From positions 53,637,741-53,701,740 of the forward strand of contig CM041465.1 of the NCBI GenBank assembly GCA_023213395.1: a DNA stretch of 64,000 bases, read 5' to 3'. This DNA comes from Cycas panzhihuaensis (Eukaryota; Cycadophyta). Under the pieces are notes generated by a model. That model was not told the DNA's origin. It saw only the letters and a program-made list of their open reading frames with translations, and ran no database searches. Below, in pieces: positions 1 to 11,892 of this stretch (position 1 is its first letter; each line of letters begins with the position of its first letter). The position numbers were made by a program, and so were the translations under genes.

Positions 1-1006
1 TACTACATTTAGAAAATTATTAGATACTCCTATAACTTCTTCCCCATTATCAATTCTTGAGAGTTGGTTAGGCATTGCATGTGCTTTTCTATGTTTGACC
101 ATTATTTTAAAAGAAAATTCTTAGAGTAACATAAGTCATCTATTAATCTTCCCTCTCATTATGGGTTTATTTACTAGATACATTATGGTTTAGTCATCCA
201 CAAAGAATATAAATTGATTGGATAATAGATAATATTAAATTTTCTACAATATATTCACCATCCTAAGTCCTTCTTGTTCAGTTGTAGCGTAGCTCTATTA
301 TGCTCATGTCAATTTCCAACTTACGAAGTAGATAGGATGATCCAACCCCTCATCATTGGGTTGAGCCTAAATGCATCCAATTATGTATTGTGATACATCT
401 ATATGATAGCCATTTTTTGGGACTCAAATACATCATGTTAGATAATATCCAACTCCTAATCCATATCTTTTCTTAATAATTCTTCAAATGGACTAGAGAT
501 ACATTCATATCCTCTAATAAACTTTCCATAATATCTAGTTAACCATAAAAAACCTTTCAATTGTTTCCTTATAAGGGGTGTTGGAAAGTGCATAATTGTT
601 GATACCTTTGCTTGATCTGTTAGTAATCTATCATGACTCATAATATGCCCTAGCAAATTCTCGAATGGTATGAAGAAAGTACCTTTTTTTAAAGCAAAGG
701 TTATGCTCCCTATAAGTCTGCAACATTTCTCATAGGTTGTCCATATGATTTTTCATTAATCCATTTAATGTCTAGTCATTGAGGAATGCTACTATATTCT
801 CCCTAATTATTTTTTAAAAAACATTTATTACAACTCATTAGAATATGGCTAATGCATTAGTAAGGCCAAAGGGTATTATTCGATATGCATAAGATTCCCA
901 TTCAGTTATGAATGATGTTATGGATTGATCCTTTTAGGTAATTTACACCTGATTATATCTACTAAAGCTATCTATAAATGAATACACCTCATTTCCTATT
1001 ACCATG
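1..1006 (-). pseudogene. pol: Old Ty3/gypsy pol remnant (RT second half and start of RNase H)
   Basis: Read on the minus strand, this stretch gives a decayed reverse transcriptase. Near 1006 comes a YSFIDSFSRYNQV-like box, then YAYRIIPFGLT around 850-905, then the connection region LGHIMSHDRLLTDQAKV and YYGKFIRGYECISSPFEELL at 456-656. This order (fingers/palm, then the LGH...KV thumb, then the tether before RNase H) is that of Ty3/gypsy pol. Stops and frameshifts are frequent, so it is not functional. The left edge leaves the window in the RNase H region. Its upstream half lies at 16135-17139: the two parts were separated when Tat element 1 inserted at CCATG. The element belongs to a different and older family than the Tat elements nested around it. 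Confidence 0.85.
1002..1006. repeat. Target site duplication CCATG, left copy (Tat element 1)
   Basis: CCATG directly precedes the LTR start TGTTTCCTGG. The same five bases follow the 3' LTR at 16135-16139. A perfect 5-bp duplication is the usual Ty3/gypsy integration footprint and fixes both ends of the element. Confidence 0.93.
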
Positions 1007-4000
1007 TGTTTCCTGGCTACCACGAATGGGCATGGATGAGTCAACTCAGGTAGGTACAGGTGCACTTCTATCCCTCACCTTTATTGGTTCTAAGAAAGGT
1101 GGATTGAAGCACTACATTTGCATTACATGATGATTGATTTACTACATGAGCATTATGCATTCACTGGTTGGCTATACTGCATCTTACCACTTTTTTTAGC
1201 CTATGATGATCTAGGGATGTGAATCCCATGGCACTCCACAACCCTCCTCTGTGTCCCCATAATGCTCCCAAGTACCATTTTAGCCTATGTAGCCCAATCT
1301 CATCACCTATCAGCACATCATGACCCCTAGCACCTCACCTAGGCTTGGTTGGTGTCCTCCACCTATTTGTTGACTTTTCTGGGAACTTCTCACCTTTAGT
1401 ACCTATCCGTTATAGGCTCTCCTAAGCCCCAGAGCCCTTTCCTACCACCTGAATAGAGTACCATGGACCTCTAGGCTCGAGTTTCCCTTTCTCTGGAGGC
1501 CCAAGGCTTCTTTCTCTTTATTTTTCTACATGATTATGTTGTACCGTGATAAACTTTGTGGTACTTCTACAAACTTAGTGGTATCACTAAGTTACCACGG
1601 GGTGAATGTCATAATTTATTTTTTAAAATCTGCCACAACTAATTTCACATTTATTGTAAAATTGCCACATGGAAACAACTTATTCCTGGCCCAGGCTGAA
1701 CCCTAATCGCTCGATTGAGCTAGGGTTGGGTTTAAAAACCCAAAAATGTCCTAATTTCCTCTCTCTCTCACTCATTTTTTCTACCATTTCATCAAAAAAA
1801 TAACCTACAATAAGATAAAACCTACTATATCAACTTCTCAACTAGCTACCAAGCCTCATGTAGCTTCAGATACGTAGCAGTAAGCTTATAACATGGCCAC
1901 CCAAGTAAGGATCAGGCTCCAAGTGCTCCATCAAACTCATATTCTCCTCTTCACTCCAGTTTGTTTCCAGCTTGCTACACCTTTGGGGTTTCTCACCTAT
2001 AAATCACACAGAGCTGGTTTTTCTCCCTTTTTCTTAGGCAGATCCACCTCTGATCTATACACAGTAGGTATTTCTGAACTTATAGTTTCTTTTCCGTCCC
2101 TTTAAGTAACATAAACATCATTTATCTATACTTTTGCAGCACCTTTTTTCCTCTATTTTCTCTACTATAAATAGGAGGTAAACTCTCCCTTTTCCATTGG
2201 TTCCCTTTTGTTCTTCTGGCTCTTCCCTAGTTTCTTTAAGGAGGTAGTGAAGAAGAGGCACTCACAGAGAGTGAAAGGAGTAAAGGTAGGGTTCTACACT
2301 TAACAAGCCTTCTCCTCAAGGTCAGCCCCCTTCTCTCCTCACCTCTTCTTTCCTCTGTGCTTCCCTTGGGTTTCCAAAGGGCCGTTAGAAGGAAGGTCAC
2401 TACTGGTAGCAGCGTAGGCAACCCATTGTTGTGCTTGCTACTAGTTCTTGTTGATCCTACATAAGAGGGTTTCCAGCCCTTATCCCATATCTCTTTTGCC
2501 CTTTGGCCTAGCCTTGTCAAAGTTGCAAAAGTTACATGTTGCAACTTCTACAGTATTGATGACATTTATAACATTATTCATTGCTTCTTGGCTTGTATTC
2601 TAAAAGTTGGTTGTACTTTCCTCTCTTCACATTTTGGTACTTGGGCAACGTGGAGCACTGGTTGATTGAGAGGGTTAGCCATTATGAGGATAGTCACCCT
2701 CATTCTCCTTTTACCCCCCTTTCCCCAAATATTATTTATTAAATAACATATAGAAAATGAAGAGCAATATTGTGGTGAATATGTTTCTTTTGGTTAAGAT
2801 ACATGCATCCTATCATTATCCCATATTATACATCTATCCCACATATATTTTGTGCCCCTTGGGAAAGGGCAAACCTTATTTTATTGTAGGTCATCTTGTT
2901 GCATGTAGAAAGCGAAGGAGATTCTATTTCAAGTATGTTCCCACCTTTCCAACCATCATTTCTTTTAACTCAGAAAGTTGTAAGTTAAAGTTGCATTTAC
3001 CTTTGTATTTCCTTATATTGCTTTCTTTTATTGTCTTTTCCTTTGATTTAGGAGAAGGTAAGGGAGCCTCCCTCTCCTTCTTCATCGGCATCATTCCATT
3101 GCACTGTCCATGGTTGGAGAAAAGCAAGGGTAGTGAGCATAGCAAGGTTAACACTACTTCGGCTGTCATATTCTAGGTACGCCTTGCACTTTTCTAATTT
3201 TCCTTCCTTTGCTCTCCTCTCCTCATTTGTATATCATTTGGAAAAGGAAAAGAAGAAGGATTAGCTTAGGTTACTTTCACTTAACTAGTTTACATTCTTC
3301 TTTCTAAACTACGTGTAGAACTTTCACATATGCATCCCTTCTACCTTGTTGCATTGCCTAGTGACCTTACATCTTTTGCATATGTTTTTATGCCATATAG
3401 TTATCCTTTATAACCTTTCTTTCTTGAATTTAAAAGATAAAGAGAGTGAGGTTACATGTGTGAGTAAATGAGTCAGAACTTCATATTATATCTTTACTTT
3501 GAAAAGTAACTTCTTCATACATAAAAACACATCGTTACATGCACTTTGCCCTCTCTACATCACTCCACATTACAACCAACAAACATAAACATTAAGACAT
3601 CTCTTTTATTGGTTCCTACCCTTAAGATCCTCTTAGGTTTGGTGCTTTAAGGGCATCCCCCTTTCAAGGTTGCTTTCTTTATCTTCTCCACTTAGTTTGG
3701 TTAGACTACTTTACTACAGCCTTTAGGTCAATACCTAACCTATGAGATTAGCCATCCTCTTAACCCCTCATGTGCGTGTGCCATCCTTCTTTTCTACTAA
3801 AAGCATCTCCTTCATACTCCCTTTCCATGTGGGGAGCCTTTCCCTCACTCTTTCTTTCCTCCCTCCTTCAGCCATCCAAGGATGGGAGGGTCCCTCTTGA
3901 GGTTACTCAGGAAACCGAGGAGATCCCTCGCTTTCCTGTTGCTCTAAATAGAGGAAGGGTTTCCTCAAAGAAGTTTGTGTGCTATTTGTGGGTCCCAAAC

Positions 4001-4137
4001 CTACATTCTGATGCACGAACACCCTTTGTGGGTGATTTCTGTCACTTGTCACCATAAGTCCATAGATACCCAAGCCATTGATCATTTAGCTTGACCTCGT
4101 ATGAGTTTAGTTAACCCCCCCCAGAGGTGCGATTCCA
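1007..4137 (+). repeat. 5' LTR of Tat element 1 (3131 bp)
   Basis: It starts TGTTTCCTGGC and ends GATTCCA. The 3' copy at 13018-16134 aligns along its whole length with scattered substitutions and small indels, so the insertion is not recent. It contains a TATA box near 2165, a palindrome AACTTAGTG-GTAT-CACTAAGTT at 1572-1593, and the block ATTTATTTTTTAAAATCTGC just after it that is shared with element 2 LTRs. Apparent reading frames inside (for example 2757-3176) are mirrored in the other LTR simply because the LTRs are copies. I see no gene in it. Confidence 0.92.
2165..2175 (+). promoter_or_regulatory. Candidate TATA box of LTR element 1
   Basis: CTATAAATAGG is a good TATA box in a pyrimidine-rich setting. 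The 3' LTR has the slightly decayed CTATAAATTG at the same place (about 14168). Transcription would start roughly 30 bases downstream, near 2200, giving a long leader up to the gag start at 4295. This is inferred from motif and position only. Confidence 0.5.
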
Positions 4138-4138
4138 C

Positions 4139-4157
4139 TGGCAACCATATTAGGGAC
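4139..4157 (+). promoter_or_regulatory. Primer-binding site (tRNA-Arg-like), Tat element 1
   Basis: One base after the LTR end comes TGGCAACCATATTAGGGAC. Elements 2 and 3 have TGGCGACCATACTGGGGAC at the same place. The shared start TGGCGACCA is complementary to the 3' end expected of a plant tRNA-Arg (UCG type), and arginine primers are known for Tat/Ogre elements. The tRNA identity is from memory and needs a tRNA search. Confidence 0.7.
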
Positions 4158-4294
4158 TCACTAGTAAGGGATTAATCCTCTCTTCCTTCTTGATGGTGCT
4201 ACCTCCTTTCTGGTAGCTCTCCTTGATTTGTTGGGCAACCCCAAATACTTTTCACCTTATCTCTTTTTCTTCTAATTTTTAGGGGAAAAATTGT

Positions 4295-7015
4295 ATGTAG
4301 TGGTTCTCTCATCACTTACGAGGCCTTCCTCCCTTATTGCAAGACCCTGCTTATCATCCCCTTCCTTTGTCAGATTCTGATTCGACCATAGAAGGATTCC
4401 CTTCAGATTGGGCATATCATGCATATGCTTTCGAAGCTCATGAGCCATCCACCTCTTTCCAAGGACCCACCCAAGAGGGTGAGGATGCTATCTTTTACCT
4501 AGGTGATCAAGACCACCCGCAAGCCCATCACCTCTCCACCCACGAAGTGGAGGCCTCTTCTCCCTTAGAGCACCGCCACTTTGGTGGCAATCCTTACAAG
4601 GATCGTCCCATGGGGTGTACCTCATATGAGGACCCTTCCACCTCTTATGATTAGGTGGATACCCCTCCTATGGATGTAATGGAAGACCTTAACCAGTGCT
4701 TCCAAGCTGCTCACCTCTAATCACATCCTAGGTGGTTCAAGAACATCTTGTGAAGCATTGCGCTTCCTTCCTCTACATCCACTCCACCTCATCCATCTCG
4801 TACAGTTCCCTTACCTACTATGAAGGCATCCATCACCCCATATTCTTCTCCCTATGGTCCATATTCCTTAGGGACTACCTAAGGCATATCCTCTTCCCAA
4901 CTTGGGTTGAGCATATCCCCATCCAGTCAAATAACTACACCTCCATGAACCATAGTATATCCACCTCCTGCTAGATTTAGGGGACTCATATGTGCCCCTA
5001 CCTCTAGCCGTGTGGGATCTGCCCCTACACACTCCCAAGATTAGCCTAGGGATCCTTCCATTTACGTGCCTCTAAGTTATACTTATTAACCATGGGGGCA
5101 TGGTAAGGGAAACTCACTTCCAATTTTTGGGGTGGATCATTTACACCCATATAGGGTCGCACCACCTATAGGCATCCCATATGGGCAAAACCCAGTTCTG
5201 CACCCCTCCATTATGTCTTCTTATGTCACCCCTCATGTTATGCCTTTGTAAGGAAGGTAAACCCCTTTCCAAAGCACCATATCCCAAGCCCCTTACCAAC
5301 AAAGGGCGTACCAACAAGTGGGGATGGGCCCCTCATACCCATCTGCCCCTTTGTTGATTCCTTCAAATGTGGGATTAGCACCTTCTCACCAAATAAGAGG
5401 AGGTTCCTATCCCCTTTCGAATCAAGTTTTCTAAGGAGGACTTGGTTAACCTTATCCACCTCTTCCTCCACCTCTTGTTGATCCTATGATCCAACCTAAG
5501 GTACGTCCCTTCGTGGATTATAGATCAACCCATCTATCAGTTAAGGCACTAAGAACCAACTTACAACCTCACCCTCCTAAGGTTGCCAAATTCAATGGGG
5601 CCTCCTCCCAAGACCCAACGGAGTACATCAAAGGATTTTCCATGGTGTGCATCGATTACTGGGCATACGACCATATCCTGATGAAACTCTTCCCATGCTA
5701 CCTCCAAGGTAATGCCCTTAAGTGGTTTTATAGCCTTCTAGCGCATTCCATCCATTCATTCCAGTAGCTCATTGACAAATTTGTCAACTATTTTGACATA
5801 GCTTGTCCTTCCAAAAGCATAATCAAGGCTCTCTTGTCTTTTAAACAAGGTTACAATGAGATGAATCATGACTTTATGAGATGCTTCCATGATCTGCTTC
5901 ACTCCACTAAGATAATGTTGTATAAGGAGTTGAAGAGAGATCTCTTCATTAATGCCCTTTGCCCTAAAATCTACATTGAATTCCTCAAAATAAGGGTGAC
6001 AATATGTGATTATGCCATAGCTAAGAGCTTGGACCTCGAGGTAATTGAGATCCAAATGGGTCTTAAAAAGCCTCTTAAGTCCTCACAATGGCATGAGGCA
6101 CCTCCTCCACCCCATGAGACCAAAGTCCAACAGCCTCCTATGTCTTCTTCTCACCTAATAAAAAAGGCCTTGGATCCCCTAACCTTTGTTATATGTTCTT
6201 TTGAACATACCATGAAGGAGCTTAAACTTCAAACCCCTTCATCCCCTACCTCACATAAACCAGTTCACCAAGCTTCTCAAGCCACACCCCCAAGGGAAGT
6301 AATACCCAATCTTCTGAAACGAGGAAACCTGACTCTTTCTTAAAGAAGAAATGGTGTTCTATTCATGGGGAGTGCTTCCATGAAGATTCACAATATAGGG
6401 CCCAACACCCTAGAACTGCCTTGCAATGTGACTCTTCACTAAAATGAGTGTCTAGTCCAAACCTAGACCAACCCGTCTATAAGGATCCTTTCCCCAATCA
6501 TGGGGAATGTGATCACAATAGCCAACAAAAGAGGAACCGAAATAGAGGAAGGTCCCCTAATCCTCACCCTTCGCAAGCTAAAGGGAAGGGTGTTAGGAAT
6601 TCTTCCTCTTCATTTAGTTCTCTTGACCACTGAACTCCTTCTCCCTCTCATTCCTAAAATAAGGAAAAGAGAGTCATTTCAATGCTCAAGACCACAATGC
6701 TATATGCCTTAACTTGGTCTCAAGTAGCTAAAGAGGTAATTTATGCCTCTTCTTCCACTCCTCACCTTGATCCTCCTCTGGAAGTCCCTCCTCTAGAAAT
6801 CCCTATGCTTTCCAAGACCATTCCCATGCATCCTAGTTATTATGATTTTCGAAGGGCAATTTACTAACCTACTGTGAAGGGGAAGCCCTTCTCCATCATT
6901 GACAAGCTTCACACCATGGCTAAGGGGATGTCCATGATGGTTGTCTTCAAAAGTTGTCATAAGCAATGCACTCTTCTTCTTGAAGCTCTTGGCCAACAAG
7001 ATGCTTCCATCCATG
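4295..7015 (+). pseudogene. gag: gag of Tat element 1 (decayed)
   Basis: The start is placed at the ATG equivalent to the MRRFS start of elements 2 and 3, although here the second codon is already a stop. A Pro/Ser/Tyr-rich N-terminal half (4337-5470) is followed by a capsid-like region. Recognisable pieces are VDYRSTHLSVKALRTN, CIDYWAYDHILMKLF, ALKWFYSLLAHSIHSF, FKQGYNEMNHDFMRCFHDLL and FINALCPKIYIEFLK, the pattern of retrotransposon gag capsids with a tryptophan-phenylalanine core. The segment WCSIHGECFHEDSQYRAQHP near 6353-6410 stands where other Tat elements have a C/H metal-binding motif; the last cysteine is lost here. Several stops and shifts break the frame. Gag would form the virus-like particle in the cytoplasm. 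Confidence 0.82.
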
Positions 7016-7019
7016 ATGT

Positions 7020-7430
7020 AGGCACCACCTCCTATGGACCACCTATCATCTCATTTGATCCTTGAGATCTCCCATCTCCCAGTAAATGGGAGAAGCTTTT
7101 GCATTACCCATTCGCCATTTCTATTGACACTCCTGATTTTATTATAAAGAGGACCATCATAGATAATGGCTCCTTAGTTAATGCTATGCCTATATGCATG
7201 CTTAAGGAGCTAGTAATAGTAGCACTTGAGTCTATCCCTTAGAAATGCTAAGGATATGATGGGACCGAGAAGTCCCCCTTAGGAACAGTCTCTCTTTCAC
7301 TCACCTTAGGGGGGAAGACTATTTCTATTGATGTTGTTATAATTGATATCAATGTGGAGTACAACCTCCTATTGGGTTGACCATGGCTCGACCAAATAGG
7401 AGCTATCTACTCCTCACATTGGGGGCAACA
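7020..7430 (+). pseudogene. Aspartic protease remnant, Tat element 1
   Basis: The frame reads GPPIISFDP, then SIDTPDFIIKRTIIDNGSLVN with the catalytic Asp at 7162-7164, then YNLLLG and PWLDQIGAI near 7350-7400. That is the fold order of retropepsins: active-site loop, flap region, and the LLG-x-PWL motif before the C-terminal strand. The active triplet is Asp-Asn-Gly rather than the more usual Asp-Thr/Ser-Gly. All three Tat elements have Asn here, so this is a lineage feature and not decay. It would cleave Gag-Pol. One stop falls inside LLG-x-PWL, and others follow. Confidence 0.78.
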
Positions 7431-7975
7431 TAAATTTATCCATGAAGGACAAGTTAAAGTTGTCACTCATGAGCCTCTACCATCTCACACTTCTCATCCA
7501 GCCTACCAGGCTATCTTTGATGATGAAGATAATGATCTTGAAGAGGCTATCCCTTCTATGGGGACCCTTTTCTAGGAGACCAACCTTCATTAAATAGAAC
7601 TTATACCTTGTCATGATCCAAACCTAGTCAGGTTTGCCCCTATTACTGTGGGTAATTATAGTTACCTAGCTATCATAGGTGATTCTAAGTCAAATAGCAA
7701 GGGCCCTGAGCCCCTTCTTTGGCGTGTCACCCTAGTTTCACGCACACCTAAGGAGATATATCAATCGGACATTCCCTCTTCTCTTCATTCTACATTAGCT
7801 TTCGAGCTGCTGGTTCTGAACCAACCACTTCTTTCATCTTCTTGCCCTCCCTGGCTGGCTTCATATAGGCATCCACATCAACAAGGCACTCATAGAGGTA
7901 TTTCTTCTTCACGGTCTACATCCTCACCTAGGATAGAGCTAGTCCTACTCAGATGTAACCTTTCCATGTGATCTA
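7431..7975 (+). pseudogene. Protease-RT linker of Tat element 1, cut off before RT
   Basis: The low-complexity linker between protease and RT (HTSHPAYQAIFDDEDNDLEEA, then RFAPITVGNYSYLAIIGDSK near 7630-7685) matches the acidic and Ser-rich linkers of elements 2 and 3. In those elements RT follows. Here the matching sequence stops and no RT, RNase H or integrase motif occurs in any frame before the post-integrase region begins near 8137. Confidence 0.65.
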
Positions 7976-8136
7976 TCATATGTTATGTCCATTACACTCA
8001 TCTGGTTCTAACCAAAACCATTTTACTTATAGGCCTAGCCATACGGGGCCTGCCCTTCATCATCCATCTCAATTCTACGTGTGATTATCTCTACCCCTGT
8101 GTAGACTAGGCATACCATTTTTTTTCCTTTTAGTGC

Positions 8137-8860
8137 TTTGAAATGAGCCTAAAGTACCACCCTAAGCGTGTCTTCATTCCCCCCAACCATGGGTAGAATG
8201 AAAGTTTAGGGAAGCTTTCCTATCTCTCCATTTTCTTCTGTGGCTTCTTGTATTTCCCCCAAGGGGAACCTTTCCTCCTTGTTGGATGTGTTAGTTCCCA
8301 TAACTTCTAAATTTAGAAATGCACTCCAACTAGGACTTCATGCTTGAGTACCCATACTCTCTCTCTCTCTCACTGATGCTTCCTTTTCATATCCCACTAT
8401 GCTCCCTCAACAGACGTGTGTGGCTCCCCATCTCCTAGCCTTGTACATGTCTATCACCTATGCTCATGATGGTCGTGTGTGCCCACTATGAGTATGGCCC
8501 TGCATGGAAGGAAGTGTAAGCATCACCCATATAATATAATAACAAAAGCCATATAAATTATCATGATATATAGCCCCTCATGCACCTATGCACCTATGTC
8601 TACATACATACAAACACATAAACAAAGCATACACCATCATACATCATCATACACCACCATCATACACCATAATCATACATCAAATGGGGTGCCAATGGGC
8701 CCTCTCTCTATATACATAAAGAATCACATCATACAAAAAAATATGGTACATCATCTGTGGGAAGCTAGAATCCTTGCAGGGAGGAGTGAAATCATGTGGT
8801 AACATATGGTGACTCCCCAAAGATCCAATACTTTCCTGATCAAAACTAGCCATAACCCTG
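8137..8860 (+). other. Post-integrase non-coding spacer, element 1
   Basis: The sequence TGAAATGAGCCTAAAGTACC at about 8140 is the same as the segment that follows the integrase stop in element 2 (30351) and, reversed, element 3 (near 52530). The rest is non-coding and includes a CAT/ACA-rich low-complexity run at about 8602-8682. It forms the convergent gap between the (lost) pol 3' end and the 3' end of the antisense gene. I see no gene in it. Confidence 0.6.
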
Positions 8861-8861
8861 C

Positions 8862-11324
8862 TCTCTGGTGCTCCTGTGCTTAGGGGGTGTCATCTCCTAG
8901 CCAGCGTGCTCCCTCCCCAAGAGACCACATGCCTCCTAGGCTTCTCCTTTACCACTATGAGCTCCCTGCCTCACTCCCCTCATCTCAAGGCCTCCTCGGT
9001 ATCACCATCATTGTCTGAGTATAAGTCTTGCTCTACGATGACCTCGCTGCCATATGCTCCATTAGTTGATTGTATCACATCTAGATACGATCCCTCTCTC
9101 CCTCTACTCCGTAGAGTCTCTCCTCCAGAATGATAATCCAGATGTAGCTCTCAACATCTCCATCAACTCCTCCACCCTGAACCTTTAATGCCTCGACCTG
9201 GCCTTATAGGATAACCCTCTCCGCAACTGCCCAATCCTTCTTTACTCGAGTCTTATCCAACTCTCCCTATAGTTATCCCACCCTCGCCTAGTGCTCTTGG
9301 GACTCTGCTACCCATATGTCTCTAGCCTTGATTAGTGGGGTGAATGCTATCATGTGTGCCCCCACTGATCGTGGCTCTTCTCTAGCCTAGATGGGAGGTT
9401 GTCCCTCTACGTAGACATGGGGGAATACCTCCCAAATTACCACCTCGACTAACCTCACCATGTCTGCTACTCGTACCAAATTAAACACACCACATATCAG
9501 TCTATACATCTATGTATATATCAAATCCTAAAACCAAATCAAAATAAGCCATCTAGTCACCTAGTGGTCGAAAGATAACAAGAAAAGGTAGTGTTGCACC
9601 TCTAGGGATGGTCGTCTCCTCAACTTAGATGACCACCTCCTCCTCGGGACCTCCCTCAACTTTTGGTACCTCCTCCTCCTCCTCCTCAAGTACCACCTCA
9701 CCTACTACTTGGCCTACTAGGATGTCTCCTCCCCCCTCTGCTCCCTCACTCTGCGGCCACCTTGCACAGGCTCTGCCTACCACCCTCAGTCTCTAGACTG
9801 GTGTGTGGGGTGGCCTACCTCTCCTTGCATCTCCTGAGGGACCTGCCTCTCCTCTTACGGCTCTTGAGGGCCTTGCCTCACCTCTTGCATCCCTTGATGG
9901 ACCTACCTCTCCCCCCATAGTCCCTGACAGGCCTGCCTCTCCTGATGGGACCATCCCATCATCTCCATCTCCTCTATCATTGTCATCATCACCACCTCTA
10001 GGGGTACCTCCTTTTCCTCCTACCTCATCATCACTATCCCATCTCACTCCTCTATATAGATCCACCGTATAGTCTGCCATAGTGAGGAGGTCTAGTGATG
10101 TTGCCTCTATTGATCACCTAATGTGAGCCTAGTCCTCAGTCCCTCCAAACTGAGTCTGCCACCTATGTACCATAGGATCCCATACTAAGATGGAGTGTGG
10201 TCCTCCCGGTAGTGCTACCGCTCTGAAGTGATTAAAGAACTAGCACTGTAGTAACGTGTAGTAAGAGAATCCTCCTCTCCCAGTCACCCTAATGGCATCT
10301 AACTAGGTGACCATGTTTGTCACTATTCGAGTAGCCCAATCTAATCTCTCCCCAGCCTCACACCTCTTGACTGTCTCCATCCATCTTCCAGGTATGTCCC
10401 TGTAGTTTTGTTTCTAGGAAACTTGGAAGAGAATGCCCAATGTGATTAACTTCCTCACCTGAAGAATATGAGATATAACCATAGTCTGGATCAAAACTCC
10501 TCACCAATACCACCTGTCCTAGCCAGTGAAATATGTGGCCACCTCCCTGTGTGCAGTGTCACTATTAGGCAATGTCCTTAGTGATGTTGATGCTCCTCTT
10601 GCTAGTATGCCTAGGATCCTCTGAATGTCCCCTGGTGTGATAGTGATGTCCCCCACCTGGGGGAGGTGGAATACATGCTACCTACGATCCCAATGGGTGA
10701 CTATATCTACTAGGAGACATTAATCTGAAGCATACTAAGGTGTCCTGATAACCTTTAATAGTCCACATCGCCTAGTGTCCATCGATCCCCCTATGTCATC
10801 ATCTTAATGAAGCTCATCATCTCTATCCCTGTGTTTTTGCAGTTGTCCACCACGATAACCACCTGTAAAAGCACCCAACAACCAATCAAATTAATCCACA
10901 CTCTGTCTACTTGCCCTTAGGTTGCCTTTCCCCCTCTCTGGGCTAAGTTCATCACCTTTTTAGGCCTCTTTTCTTCTTTTTTCTACTTGTTGTCATCTGC
11001 TCCACATCAAACTTTATGGTACTACAGAGTTTGATCTGGGCCCCATCAAGATTTTAGCATTTTCTCAATGGCCCCATGGCAAACTTTACAGCATTTTGAA
11101 TTTCACTATGGGGCTAGCCATCCCCCCCACACAAGGGGGGAAATGCCCTAAAAAAAACTAGAAAATTTTTGTCCAAGTGGACCACACTCAGGCCCACTTG
11201 GACTAGGGCTTCCTAAGGGGCCAAAAACTACTTTAAAAAAGCATAAAAACACTTTAAATTAAATGGACAAAATGGAATAGGTAGGGGGTGATCCACTCAC
11301 TGGATCTAGCCTTGCTGCTACCAT
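8862..11324 (-). pseudogene. Antisense PMD-like gene, copy 1 (three exons, decayed)
   Basis: This lies opposite to gag-pol. Exon 1 (11301-11324) reads M-V-A-A-R-L-D-P and ends at the donor GTGAGT. The intron (10863-11300, 438 bp) ends TTTTACAG. Exon 2 starts at 10862 with VVIVVDN and carries the plant-mobile-domain core HVFHLPQVGDITITPGDIQR near 10650, then an acidic, Gly/Pro/Ser-rich linker around 9793-10080 (MADYTVDLYRGVRWDSDDEV). The second intron is about 9470-9599, with a degraded donor (GTGCAA). Exon 3 runs to about 8862. Many stops and shifts break it. PMD proteins of plants (MAIN/MAIL1 family) act in the nucleus in gene expression and transposon silencing; the role inside a retrotransposon is not known to me. 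The identification rests on the FxLPxGDMxxTxxD pattern and on alignment with the two other copies. Confidence 0.72.
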
Positions 11325-11483
11325 TTCATTGTCCTAGTCTTATTGGTTGTCTCTGTGTCTTGATCTAATGGTCAGATCTCCCTATGCGTGCCTCTAAAGC
11401 TAGGTGGTGCTTTGCTGTGTAAGGGAAAGGGCTCCAGATCGATCGCTAGCCCATGAAAATGAATTCCATTTTCATCAATTTTC

Positions 11484-11492
11484 CCTTATACG
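11484..11492 (-). promoter_or_regulatory. Decayed TATA box of antisense gene, copy 1
   Basis: On the minus strand this reads CGTATAAGG, about 160 bases upstream of the exon 1 ATG. Copies 2 and 3 have a perfect TATATAAGG at the same place, so this is a mutated version of a conserved site. Confidence 0.5.
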
Positions 11493-11892
11493 TGCGGGGG
11501 CCTCAACAAGAACTTCCTCCTTTTCTTCCACTGTGACATCACTTGCGACCACCTCTTTTCTCATGTCGTCTTTTTCTTCTAGGTTTATCCCCCATTCAGC
11601 TTCTATAGCCTCATTTTTTTGCCTCTTTGGTGTATTTATAATGACCCCCTTAGCCTCCAGTAGATCCCTTCCATCTCAGTTTTCATACCATCCTAAAGCA
11701 CACCTATGTTTATACTCGTTTGGCTCATTTTTACACCCTTAGTCCATTTTTACTACCTGTTCGAGCCTTTGGGGTTCCTCAAGGAAGAGCCTCCCTCATC
11801 CTGGACCTCGCCTAGGCCCTTTTAGTGACCTTTAGAACCCTAAAGGGGCCCTTTTCACTACCATTCCCTTCCTGTCCGTAGGGTCAATCTCC

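Noticed and set aside
2757-3176. 139-codon frame in the 5' LTR of element 1
   Set aside because: The 3' LTR has stops in the corresponding frame and there is no domain; it lies in U5/leader sequence.
9663-10072. Pro/Leu/Ser-rich plus-strand frames at 9663-9920 and 9803-10072
   Set aside because: They are the complement of the acidic Gly/Pro-rich linker of the antisense PMD-like gene; the minus-strand reading is the one that aligns between elements 1, 2 and 3.
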